In this document: piece after piece, positions 19,325-27,504 of the stretch | Position numbering within the stretch: the stretch's first letter is position 1 | Layout: the number at the start of each line of letters is the position of its first letter | Source: Cyanobacteria bacterium GSL.Bin1 | GTDB lineage: Bacteria > Cyanobacteriota > Cyanobacteriia > Cyanobacteriales > Rubidibacteraceae | NCBI GenBank assembly: GCA_009909085.1 | Contig: JAAANX010000177.1 | Location: forward strand, 1 to 37,883 | DNA: 37,883 nt | Direction: 5' to 3' | Notes under the pieces: model-generated | What the model was told of the DNA's origin: nothing | The model's database searches: none | The model's input: the letters and a program-made list of their open reading frames with translations, nothing else | Translations under genes and position numbers: made by a program

Positions 19325-20320
19325 ATGACGATGCCTACGGCTCGGTCTACGACCTACGCACTTTCCTATGCCAAGTATCAGCAACTACTCAGAGCAAATC
19401 GACAACCCTGTCAAGATTTTGAGACCGTTTCCAAGGTACCAGAGGAAATTGGTTTAGGAGGATCCCGAAGCGTTGAGTTTGAAAGGGGTTTATCTCTGAC
19501 AATTAGAGAGTTTCAAATGCGCGATCGCGTAATCTTTAAAAATCCCCCTCGGGAACATCCAGTGGAATTTGGCTTTACTCTAAGTGGACAATGGCAGGAT
19601 GAATACGGCAATTATCTCAAAGCTGGACAAAACATCCTTGTGGGAGGCTTAGAACCCGGTGGAACCATTGACTGTTTGCAACCCCAAAATTTGTTAGGGA
19701 TTAGTATTCATGCGGAGTTACCCCTATTAGAAAAACTAGTTGGCGGTTCCCCTGAAACAAATAGTTTAGCACTCAAGCAATTGTTCAAAACAATTCAGAA
19801 TGAACCCTATTTTTCCCTAAACCGAACTACTCCAGCTATGCAAATAACGCTCCGTCAAATTCTACAATGCCCCTATCAAGGCATGACGAAGCGACTTTAC
19901 CTAGAAAGCAAAACTTTAGAATTAATTGCACTGACCCTGGAACCCATTCTTAATCATTGCCGACAGCAGAGTTCGACGCTCAGTCCGCGCGATCGCGCTA
20001 AAATTCATCATGCCCGAGAAAGGTTACTAGAACAGTTGGAAAACCCTCCCTCCTTAAAAGAACTAGCCCAAGCCGTGGGGTGTAACGAATATAAGCTCAA
20101 GCAGGGATTTCGCGAACTCTTTGGAACCACGGTGTTTGGTTGTTTGCATAACTATCGCATGGAGTGTGCCCAGCTTTTATTGATGGAAGATAATATCACG
20201 ATTACAGACTTTGCTTGTGCCGTTGGTTATACCAATCTCAGCGCGTTTTGCAGTGCCTTTCGGAAAAAGTTTGGCATTAGTCCAAAAACCTACTGGCAAA
20301 GCTGTTCCCGACATCAATAA
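19325..20320 (+). CDS. AraC family regulator, PchR-like
   Basis: A 331-residue protein paralogous to the regulator at 13072-14070. It has a variable N-terminal sensor (VEFGFTLSGQWQDE is like the PchR sensing domain), the shared PYQGMTKRLYLESKTLELIALTLEP helix, then two helix-turn-helix units ending NYRMECAQLLLMEDNITITDFACAVGYTNLSAFCSAFRKKFGISPKTYW. It is divergent from the AbrB-PKS pair across about 296 bp and lies 1.6 kb upstream of the plus-strand receptor cassette. Likely roles are activation of the 21906-26763 operon, the PKS, or both, in response to its siderophore. This is inferred from the family and position. Confidence 0.92.
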   Translation: MTMPTARSTTYALSYAKYQQLLRANRQPCQDFETVSKVPEEIGLGGSRSVEFERGLSLTIREFQMRDRVIFKNPPREHPVEFGFTLSGQWQDEYGNYLKAGQNILVGGLEPGGTIDCLQPQNLLGISIHAELPLLEKLVGGSPETNSLALKQLFKTIQNEPYFSLNRTTPAMQITLRQILQCPYQGMTKRLYLESKTLELIALTLEPILNHCRQQSSTLSPRDRAKIHHARERLLEQLENPPSLKELAQAVGCNEYKLKQGFRELFGTTVFGCLHNYRMECAQLLLMEDNITITDFACAVGYTNLSAFCSAFRKKFGISPKTYWQSCSRHQ

Positions 20321-20496
20321 CCTTTCTTGTTCACTGGCTCCTACTAATACCGATATTGAGTTTAAAGGGAAAATGCTAAAGTTATCCTGAATTCATGTCC
20401 TACGATAACCTGTGTAAACGCCTAGCAGAACAATATCCCCAAGCCTTCCTAGGATGGCTATTAAGAACAATTCCCTCTGAAATTAAACTTCTCAAA

Positions 20497-20544
20497 GATT
20501 ACGCGTCCTTAAACAGGACACGCCTGCTTTGAGCGTTGCTCAAA
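20497..20544. repeat. 48-bp palindromic insert with duplicated CTCAAA
   Basis: CTCAAA occurs immediately before (20491-20496) and again as the last six bases (20539-20544) of the insert, as a target duplication would. Inside are an imperfect stem GCGTCCT...AGGACACGC and a perfect hairpin TTTGAGC-GTT-GCTCAAA. Removing 48 bp restores the family sequence and the frame, and removes the stop codon. Confidence 0.65.
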
Positions 20545-21017
20545 ACTGAACTCAGCAACGAACCCATCCGCGCCGACTTCCTTAGCTTCTTTCAGCTAGA
20601 AGGCAATATCGTTCACTTAGAATTTCAAACCCAACCGGAATCCAATTTTCCCTTGCGAATGCTGGACTACTGGGTAAGACTGTATCGCACCTATAACTGT
20701 CCCATCCAACAAATTGTTTTGTTTCTCAAACCCACCAATTCTCCGAGAGTCTATCTCGACCAATTGCAACTCCCTCAAACCCAACATCGTTATCGAGTGG
20801 TGCGCCTTTGGGAAGAAAACCCAGAACCCTTACTCGCCGAACCCGGATTATTACCATTAGCGGTTTTAGCGAAAAGCAATAACTCACAACAATTATTAAC
20901 GCAGGTCAGTGAAGCCTTAACTGCCATCGAAAACCCGCAACAACGGAAGGAACTGGCGACCGGATGCTACATTTTAGGTGGACTCAAGTTTGAGGAACAA
21001 CAACTCATTCACCAACG

Positions 21018-21060
21018 GTCATCCGCAGGCTCCGTCGCTTTGCGGCGGAGTACGGATGAC
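21018..21060. repeat. nested palindromic element inside the Rpn gene
   Basis: Outer arms GTCATCCG (21018-21025) and CGGATGAC (21053-21060) are perfect. Inside is a nine-base stem, CTCCGTCGC-TTT-GCGGCGGAG (21030-21050), with one G-T wobble. It is in frame and encodes about 14 residues that look foreign to the protein family (SSAGSVALRRSTDD). Confidence 0.7.
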
Positions 21061-21416
21061 TTCATTGGGGAGGAAATTATGGAAGAGTCAGTAACTTATC
21101 AAGCAATTTTACAGAAAGGGTTAGAACAGGGCTTGGAACGAGGCTTAGAACAAGGCTTAGAACAAGGGTCAAAGCGAGAAGGATTATTGTTAGTGAAACG
21201 CTTAATTCATCGCCGACTCGGGAATTTATCTGCTGAGTTAGAACAGCGCATTGACAACCTTTCCCTTTCTAAACTGGAAGATTTAGCAGAAGCGTTACTC
21301 GAGTTTAATCGCTGGGAGGAGTTAACCCATTGGTTAGACAATAAGAGGGCTTAAAAGCACGGTGATCCTTATGGTTAAATCAAATTTTTGACCCGACAAA
21401 ACTAACCTCTTCTCAG

Positions 21417-21632
21417 TTAAGGGAATTCAGCACTGACTTGACTTGGCAGAGGCTCTCCCTTTTGCTCAAGAATATTTTCTAGCAGTTCAATAACATCTTG
21501 AGCATTGTCTAGGGCTTCTTGATAAGATTCGCCATGAGTACAGGGTTGCATGATATTAAAGTCTGGAAGAGTGGCAATAAAAGCGTTATCTTCCTGTGAC
21601 CATTCGATGATGACTTTGTACTTACCTTTCAT
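21417..21632 (-). CDS. HicB-like (UPF0150) protein, orphan
   Basis: A 71-residue protein with the HicB antitoxin fold: YKVIIEWSQEDNAFIATLPDF at residues 5-25, then CTHGESYQEALDNAQDVIELLENIL. HicB usually pairs with the HicA mRNA interferase, but no HicA frame is present on either side (62 bp to the left, 267 bp to the right). The C-terminal DNA-binding part of longer HicB proteins is also absent. It may be a solitary HicB-fold protein. It converges on the broken Rpn gene. Confidence 0.8.
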   Translation of the reverse strand: MKGKYKVIIEWSQEDNAFIATLPDFNIMQPCTHGESYQEALDNAQDVIELLENILEQKGEPLPSQVSAEFP

Positions 21633-21734
21633 TGTCCCTTCTGTAAAATCAGAACTTCTCCCTTACTTCACAATATCGGTAAAGGCATCTAGGTAGCCCA
21701 TTACATCAAGCTGAACTGACGTTAATAAAAAAAA

Positions 21735-21769
21735 TCCGTTTGAACACAAAAAGCTCCGTTTGACCACAA
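21735..21769. promoter_or_regulatory. direct-repeat operator upstream of the second receptor cassette
   Basis: TCCGTTTGAACACAA (21735-21749) and TCCGTTTGACCACAA (21755-21769) differ at one base and have a 20-bp period. They lie 137-171 bp upstream of the receptor start at 21906. The geometry matches the repeats at 9767-9799, while the sequence is different, as if two related AraC proteins each had their own site. The regulator at 19325-20320 is the nearest candidate. Confidence 0.6.
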
Positions 21770-21894
21770 CTTATCTTCCCCACTTTCAGTAAAGTTGACA
21801 ATAGTTCTTAAAAAGAAGTCGAAAATCATCTAGATTAACGACCCCTTTATCTCGCAGTTAGCGGGAACTGTACTGTTTTGATATCAGAAATTGT

Positions 21895-21900
21895 GAGGAG
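21895..21900 (+). promoter_or_regulatory. ribosome binding site GAGGAG deciding the receptor start
   Basis: GAGGAG ends five bases before the GTG at 21906-21908, good spacing. The other in-frame GTG at 21900-21902 overlaps the site itself and so is unlikely to be used. Confidence 0.6.
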
Positions 21901-21905
21901 TGAAT

Positions 21906-24381
21906 GTGAGTCAATTGCAATACTTAAACGGATTCGGAATCGCTAGTGGTGTTGCCTCAGCGATGATTCTTGTCGTACAACCGGCTTTTGCCCAGGGCAT
22001 TTCGGTCACCAATGTCCAGATCCAGCGAACAGAACGTGGGATTGAAATTATTTTAGAAACTCCTACGGGCAAGCAACCGGAAACGTTTCGCACCACCTAT
22101 GGGGAAACTTTAATCATTGACTTGATTAATACCCAATTGCAGGGAGAGGGGTTCGTTGAAGAAAATCCAGCTTCGGGAATTGCCTCAGTGGAAGTGATCC
22201 AGGAATATGCCAACACGATACGAGTGAAACTAGTGGGGACAGAGGAAGTCCCGATTGCGGAAGTGATGACAACGGGTCAGGGAGTTGCCCTTAATGTTAC
22301 TACGCCATCAGCAATAGCAGACCAATCCCCCATCTCCGAACCACCCGAAGAGAAACCGGCAGAAGAACCGGAAGAACCCATTGAGCTAGTGGTAACAGCA
22401 GAAAGAGAATCATATCGAGCGGAGGACGCCACCACCGGCACCCGGACAGAAACACCACTGCGAGACATCCCTCAGTCGATTCAAGTGGTTCCCAAAGAAG
22501 TGATTGAAGATCAGCAAGCCACTGACCTACAAGAGATTGTCCGCAATGTGAGTGGTATCGTGGAGTCAGATACATTTAGTGGAACACTTGATCGCTTTAA
22601 CATTCGTGGGTTTGAGCAAAGAACCTTTCTACGCAACGGATTTCGTGACAGTGGAGTAGCTCGAATCAGAGAAACTGCCAACGTGGAAAGAGTCGAGGTG
22701 CTGAAAGGACCCGCATCTGTCTTACATGGGCGTCTTGAGCCAGGGGGGGGTAATTAACCTAGTTACAGAAAAGCCGACCGCAGAACCATTTTTTGCCCTT
22801 GAATCACGTATAGGAAGTTTTGGTTTTATCGAGCCTTCTATTGATATTTCCGGTCCGTTAAACGCCAACGGGACATTAGCCTATCGACTCAATGCCCTTT
22901 ATGAAGAGGAAGATGGGTTTCGAGATTTCAATCGCGATGTTGAGCGAACGTTTGTTTCACCCGTTCTGACCTGGGACATTAGCGACAGCACCAATCTGAC
23001 TATAGAACTATCCTATACTGATGATGAGCGACCGTTCGATCAAGGGCTAGTTGCCATAGGTGAAGGAATTGCCGACATTCCTTTTGATCGCATTGTCAAC
23101 GAGCCAACTGATTTTAATGAATCGACACAATTTATTGCTAATTATACTTTAGAACATCAGTTTAATGAGAGCTTAAAACTACGCAATCGCTTTCAATTTT
23201 TGAGAGGTGACAGATTAAATATTGAAAATCAACCTTTTAGCGTCAACGATAATGGAGAAGTTCAGCGATTTGTTTTTTCCAACGATGCCACGGAGAAAAA
23301 TTACGCTCTTCAAACTAATCTTGTCGGTAACTTCCAAACGGGTTCCATTGAGCATGAGGTTCTTTTTGGTGTCGATTTAAACCGCGAAATCGAAGACCGA
23401 CAGGGTCGAAGCACTGATGACAGTTTTGGCGTAACAACCATTAATGTTTTCGATCCGGTTTATGACGATGGCACACCGAGCCGGGAAGAGCTAAACTTTA
23501 CTGCTGTTGATGTTGATAACCAGACAGATTCACTAGGCATTTATCTCCAAGACCAAATTGCCTTTTCAGAGAAATGGAAGCTCCTGATTGGAGGAAGGCT
23601 CGATTTTGTTAGTCAGGAAAATGAGGATCGTTTGGACGATACGACTACAACCCAAGATGACGAAGCATTTAGCCCACGGGTTGGTCTAGTTTATCAACCT
23701 AGTGAGTCGTTATCTCTCTATGGGAGCTTTAGCCGCTCTTTTGTGCCCAATGAGGGAGACGGTCAAGGCGGTATTCTCGACCCTGAGCGCGGCACCCAGT
23801 ATGAAGTCGGACTCAGGAGCGAACTATTGGATGGTCGCCTTTCTGCCACATTAGCTGCGTTTAACATTACCAAGAGCAATGTTTCAGTTGGTGTGGAAGA
23901 TCCTCCTGCTGGTTTGCGACGTGCCATTGGTGAACAAAGAAGCCGAGGCTTTGAATTGGATATTGCTGGAGAACTTGCTGATGGCTGGAAGATTATTGCC
24001 TCTTATGCTCATACTGACGCTGAGGTTACAGACGATAATGACAGTGAGCAAGAAGGAAATGAACTCCCCGGTATTCCCAGAAATGGTGCTAGTCTCTGGA
24101 CAGTCTATGAAATTCAACGTGGTAACTTGCAAGGATTAGGAATTGGTGCTGGGGTCTTCTTTGTCGGTGAACGGGAAGGAAACCTAGACAACACCTTTCG
24201 ACTTCCCAGCTATACCCGTATTGATGCAAGACTGTCTTATCGAAGAAATAATTGGAAGGCGGCACTTAACTTTAAAAATCTCTTCGATATTGACTATGTG
24301 GAGTCTCCTGGTTTTAATCGATTTTCGATTGATCCAGGAATCCCTTTCACCGTGATTGGTTCTTTTTCGGTGGAATTTTGA
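21906..24381 (+). pseudogene. AMIN-domain TonB-dependent siderophore receptor, frameshifted at poly-G
   Basis: The first part (to 22757) has a signal peptide, AMIN domain (PETFRTTYGETLIIDLINTQL), an acidic linker, the TonB-box-like ELVVTAERES and a plug domain of the FhuA/FpvA type (RDIPQSIQVVPKEVIEDQQ, FNIRGF, VERVEVLKGPASVLHGRLEPGG). The rest of the plug and the whole barrel continue one frame over to 24381, ending GSFSVEF with terminal Phe. The frames meet at eight G (22743-22750); seven would give EPGGVINLVTEKP, the family sequence, and an 824-residue protein. The tract may be phase-variable, a fixed mutation or a sequencing error. It is followed 58 bp later by the binding-protein gene. 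Confidence 0.9.
22743..22750 (+). repeat. G8 homopolymer at the receptor frameshift
   Basis: Eight consecutive G precede TAATTAA, which ends the first frame. Deleting one G restores the frame exactly. Mononucleotide tracts of this size in outer-membrane protein genes are classic sites of slipped-strand phase variation. Confidence 0.8.
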
Positions 24382-24439
24382 GCAATCTCTTACATTAGTC
24401 TAATCGAACAATGACGGTTATTAACTTACCAATCAAACC

Positions 24440-25429
24440 ATGAAACAAATGTTCGTTCCGACTGGCTTATTCGCCCAATGGCAAAAGATGTGGAGACACT
24501 TTAAGAACTGCCAAGTACCGAGATTGCTTGTCTTAGCCCTGCTCAGTTTCAGTTTGGCTTCCGCTTGCAATGGAGACACTTCTCAAAACGGGAATTCAAC
24601 CGTTAACTGTCGTCCGATCCAACACGTAATGGGAGAGAGTTGTGTTCCTAGTGATCCGAAGCGTGTTGTCGTTATGGCAGGAACAGAAATTGAATTGGTA
24701 GTGGGTTTAGGTGTCATGCCAGTGGGAGCTTCTACTCGACCGGCTCCTGATTTTATGAAGGAAAGGTTAGAAGGAGTAATCAATGTCGGTTGGCCCGAAC
24801 CCAACTTAGAGACGATTTTATCGTTGAAACCGGATGTAATTCTCTCAGCAAAAGGGAGAGTGGGACAAATTTACGATCAGCTCTCACAGATTGCGCCAAC
24901 TGTCCTTGCCAAGGGAGGCAGTGATAACTGGAAAGGCGATTTTCAGCTATTTGCTGAGGCTCTCGGCAAAACTGAGCGAGCCGAACAATTGATGAGTCAA
25001 TACCAGCAACGAACTGAGCGATTACAAGCCCAGCTTGGAAACCCCCAGAACAGACCAGAAGTTTCTGTAGTTAACGTTCGCGTAGGAAGAATTATTTTGG
25101 AGTTAAAAGATATTTTCTCTGGTATTGTGCTACACGATGCGGGGCTTCCCCGACCTCCAAGTCAAGATGAGAAAGGAGGAATGAAGGAGATTAGTCTAGA
25201 GAGTATTGAGGCGATGGAAGGGGATGTCATGTTTCTATACACTTACGGAGGTAGCGGAGCAGAATCAGCCCTAGCGAAGTTAAAAGCTGATCCTTTGTGG
25301 TCAAAACTAGATGTGGTGCAACGGGAGCGAGTTTATGAAGTGCCTGAATATTGGATGGGTAAGGGTCCCATTAGTGCCAATTTAATTCTCGACGATCTCT
25401 TCAAGTATCTGATCCAGGAGGAATCGTGA
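24440..25429 (+). CDS. ferric-siderophore ABC binding lipoprotein (FecB/FhuD type)
   Basis: A 329-residue paralogue of the protein at 4606-5538. After an unusually long N-terminus (Met17 is an alternative start) comes a hydrophobic stretch ending LASAC, with Cys43 the probable lipid site. Family motifs: SDPKRVVVMAGTEIELVVGLG, NLETILSLKPDVILSAKGR, QLSQIAPTVLAKGG, and NLILDDLFKYL at the end. It would bind the ferric siderophore in the periplasm. It follows the receptor by 58 bp and overlaps the MFS gene by four bases (GTGA), so the three are one operon. No permease or ATPase is adjacent. Confidence 0.92.
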   Translation: MKQMFVPTGLFAQWQKMWRHFKNCQVPRLLVLALLSFSLASACNGDTSQNGNSTVNCRPIQHVMGESCVPSDPKRVVVMAGTEIELVVGLGVMPVGASTRPAPDFMKERLEGVINVGWPEPNLETILSLKPDVILSAKGRVGQIYDQLSQIAPTVLAKGGSDNWKGDFQLFAEALGKTERAEQLMSQYQQRTERLQAQLGNPQNRPEVSVVNVRVGRIILELKDIFSGIVLHDAGLPRPPSQDEKGGMKEISLESIEAMEGDVMFLYTYGGSGAESALAKLKADPLWSKLDVVQRERVYEVPEYWMGKGPISANLILDDLFKYLIQEES

Positions 25430-26763
25430 CCTCTCCGACTAGTTTACGCACTTTTCTAACTATCTGGATCGGTCAAACGGCTTCTATTTTAGGGTCACGG
25501 ATTGCTACCTTTGCCCTCACCCTTTGGGTTTGGGAAGCCACCGAACAAGCCACGCCCTTATCCTTGCTGGCGTTTTTTACCGCGACACCACCCATTATCG
25601 CCAGTCTCTTTTCCGGCATTATTATTGACCGCTTCCCGCGCAAACAGTTAATGCTCTTGGGAGATACTGTTGCGGGATTCTCAACCATTGCTATCCTGTT
25701 ACTATTATTAACCAATTCCCTCGCTATCTGGCATCTTTATCTGGCTGCTGCCGTTAGCAGTTTGTTTGGTTATCTGCAATGGATGAGCCTCTCAGCGTCT
25801 ATGTCGATGATTGTTCCCCAGCAACATTACACGCGAGTGTCGGCTTTAGAATCGGCTAAGGGCTATGGTTCAAATATTTTAGCCCCTGCCCTGGGAGCGA
25901 CTTTATATTACGCGATCGGGCTGACCGGAATTTTAATCCTCGATCTCATGACCTTTTTCCTCGCGATTACTACCCTTGCTTGGGTTACGATCCCGCAACC
26001 GCCAGCCAGTCAAAGTGAAAGTGCAAATGAGCAAAAACTATGGCAACAATTAAGCTTTGGCTTTCGCTATATTCTCAAGCGTCCCAGTCTGCTGGCAATT
26101 CTGATTTTTTTACTCAGTGGTAATTTTGTGGGAAATATCGGGGGTGCGATCTTTCCGGCAATGATTTTAGCGCGTAGTGATGACAATGCAGCGGTGTTGG
26201 CGAGTGTGGAAGCAGCCAGTGTTATTGGCGGGTTAATGGGAGCAACATTTCTCAGTATTTGGGGTGGATTTCAGCGTCGAATTCATGGCTTATTGCTGGG
26301 TTCGATTTTGTCTCGAATCAGTGGTGTTGTTTTAGGGTTGGCACCGTTGCCTTGGATTTGGTCAACAGCTCGGTTCTGGCAAACGTTTTTCGGGTCTTTT
26401 GTCGGCAGTTCCAATCAAGCGATTTGGCTGTCGAAGGTGGAACCAGCGGTGCAAGGGCGGGTGTTTACGTCTCGCTATCTGATTGCTCAAGTTGCCTCAC
26501 CCATTGGAATCGCAGTTGCCGGACCGTTGGCAGATTTTGTTTTTGAACCCGCGATGCAACCCACTGGCCTACTGGCAGGTGTCTTTGGTGGCGTGTTTGG
26601 TACCAGTGAAGGGTCAGGGATGGCGTTGCAATTTACACTGGTTTCTCTTCTGGGGAGCGCGATGCCGAGGGCACGAGCTTCGCTCTACGCGCTTGGTGGC
26701 TATTTATTTCCCGTATTACGGGATGTGGAAAAGATTGTACCTGATCATGAGATTAATTCTTAG
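25426..26763 (+). CDS. MFS transporter, probable siderophore exporter
   Basis: A 445-residue inner-membrane protein of the same family as 3233-4516. It shares LRTFLTIWIGQ, WVWE, IIDRFPRKQLM (MFS loop motif), LTGILILDL and GPLADFVFEPAM. The GTG start overlaps the previous stop. Near the C-terminus a 38-bp nested palindrome (26656-26693) adds about a dozen residues (AMPRARASLYA), between VSLLGS and LGGYLFP, in what the paralogue shows to be the last helix region; this may disturb that helix. It ends one base from the convergent toxin gene. Export is inferred from the setting. Confidence 0.88.
   Translation: MTSPTSLRTFLTIWIGQTASILGSRIATFALTLWVWEATEQATPLSLLAFFTATPPIIASLFSGIIIDRFPRKQLMLLGDTVAGFSTIAILLLLLTNSLAIWHLYLAAAVSSLFGYLQWMSLSASMSMIVPQQHYTRVSALESAKGYGSNILAPALGATLYYAIGLTGILILDLMTFFLAITTLAWVTIPQPPASQSESANEQKLWQQLSFGFRYILKRPSLLAILIFLLSGNFVGNIGGAIFPAMILARSDDNAAVLASVEAASVIGGLMGATFLSIWGGFQRRIHGLLLGSILSRISGVVLGLAPLPWIWSTARFWQTFFGSFVGSSNQAIWLSKVEPAVQGRVFTSRYLIAQVASPIGIAVAGPLADFVFEPAMQPTGLLAGVFGGVFGTSEGSGMALQFTLVSLLGSAMPRARASLYALGGYLFPVLRDVEKIVPDHEINS
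26656..26693. repeat. nested palindromic element inside the MFS gene
   Basis: Outer arms AGCGCG (26656-26661) and CGCGCT (26688-26693) enclose TGCC-GAG-GGCA (26663-26673) and GAGC-TTC-GCTC (26675-26685). The plan and the TGCC-N3-GGCA and TTC-loop hairpins match the element at 12693-12729. It lies in frame and is missing from the paralogous exporter. Confidence 0.75.
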
Positions 26764-26764
26764 C

Positions 26765-27142
26765 TTAGAATAATCCGACTGCAATTTGTATCGCAGTTTG
26801 GATTTGAGTTAAGGAATCTGGAGTAATTGCTTCGTAAGGATTTTGTTCCAAATATCGCTTGGCAATGGTTGTTATAAGATCGCACATTGCTACCGAATCT
26901 ACCTCTAATCCGCCTTCTCCTTTAGCAATCAGTGGACGACAGGGATTGATACTAGAAGAAGAAATATCTGACGAAAACGGAACCACCAATACAGTTGAAC
27001 TGTACTGATTACGAAGATCAATCGAAATCACAACCACAGGACGCTTTTTCGTATCTCCCGACTGACGTAACGCCTTGCATAAGTAGATTTCTCCTTGACG
27101 AGGAAACGTAGAAGAATTCGTCATTTTGTGTTCATTGATCAA
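26765..27142 (-). CDS. MazF/PemK family toxin (mRNA interferase)
   Basis: A 119- to 125-residue protein of the MazF/PemK fold: RQGEIYLCKALRQSGDTKKRPVVVISID, then TVLVVPFSS and a C-terminal helix after LITTIAKRYL. MazF enzymes cut mRNA at short motifs. Start is TTG at 27142, overlapping the antitoxin stop, or ATG at 27124, which matches the usual family start better. It is directly downstream of and overlapping its antitoxin. It sits between the exporter and the NRPS, probably as a passenger. Confidence 0.85.
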   Translation of the reverse strand: MINEHKMTNSSTFPRQGEIYLCKALRQSGDTKKRPVVVISIDLRNQYSSTVLVVPFSSDISSSSINPCRPLIAKGEGGLEVDSVAMCDLITTIAKRYLEQNPYEAITPDSLTQIQTAIQIAVGLF

Positions 27143-27420
27143 TCAGTATTTTCCCAAGGAGACTCTTCCCAACTCATCATTGCAGCTTCTTGTGTCTGAT
27201 CAGCCCATACCGATTCTTCATTAAGGTCTTTGGAAGAACGGTTTTCGTAAAAGGAACGCAATTGGTTTTCGATTTGTTGTTTTTGCCATAGACGTAACGC
27301 TTCTTCGACAACAGCAGAACGGTTATTGCTGAGTTGATCCACTTGTTTAAGCAAAGAGGTATCAATGGTAATTGTAATGCGTTGCTTACGAGAGGATGGC
27401 GAGGAAGACCGATTACTCAT
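27139..27420 (-). CDS. ribbon-helix-helix antitoxin
   Basis: A 93-residue protein. QRITITIDTSLLKQVDQLSNNRSAVVEEALRLW at residues 13-45 is a ribbon-helix-helix DNA-binding domain (beta strand then two helices), and the acidic tail (DLNEESVWADQTQ...WEESPWENTD) is the likely toxin-binding part. It is upstream of, and by four bases overlaps, the MazF-like gene, the usual order of antitoxin then toxin. It would autoregulate the pair by binding the promoter region near 27421-27504. Confidence 0.85.
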   Translation of the reverse strand: MSNRSSSPSSRKQRITITIDTSLLKQVDQLSNNRSAVVEEALRLWQKQQIENQLRSFYENRSSKDLNEESVWADQTQEAAMMSWEESPWENTD

Positions 27421-27504
27421 GGCTTTTTTTAGTAAGATAAATAATCATACTGGTCGTACTATTTTAACGTTTTTGCCTTTCAGTTTGGTATTGGAGAGGT
27501 TAAG

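Larger units (their letters stand above)
20395..21354 (+). pseudogene. Rpn family (PD-(D/E)XK) nuclease, interrupted by a palindromic insertion
   Basis: The reading frame starts at ATG 20395 (MSYDNLCKRLAEQYPQAF) and continues in the same frame to 21354, but has a TGA at 20530-20532 within a 48-bp insert (20497-20544). Without the insert the sequence joins SEIKLLK directly to TELSNEPIRADF. The core residues RADF and VHLEFQTQPE (acidic plus LEFQ) are the nuclease motif of the Rpn/YhgA-like recombination-promoting nucleases. The C-terminal part has repeated LEQG units and a DUF4351-like tail. A second hairpin element (21018-21060) sits in frame before EEIMEESVTYQ. Probably non-functional or made from a later start; unrelated to the siderophore pathway. 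Confidence 0.8.

Noticed and set aside
21111-21171. Tandem LEQG/LERG coding repeats that look like a variable-number repeat
   Set aside because: Such Glu-Gln-Gly-Leu runs are normal in Rpn/DUF4351 proteins, and the DNA units are not identical.
22726-22757. Programmed ribosomal frameshift to make the full receptor
   Set aside because: A G run alone could slip, but there is no visible stimulatory stem or internal Shine-Dalgarno site, and such frameshifting is not known for this family. DNA slippage or mutation is simpler.
26764-26764. Terminator between the convergent MFS and toxin genes
   Set aside because: Only one base separates the two stop codons and no hairpin with U-tract is evident there.
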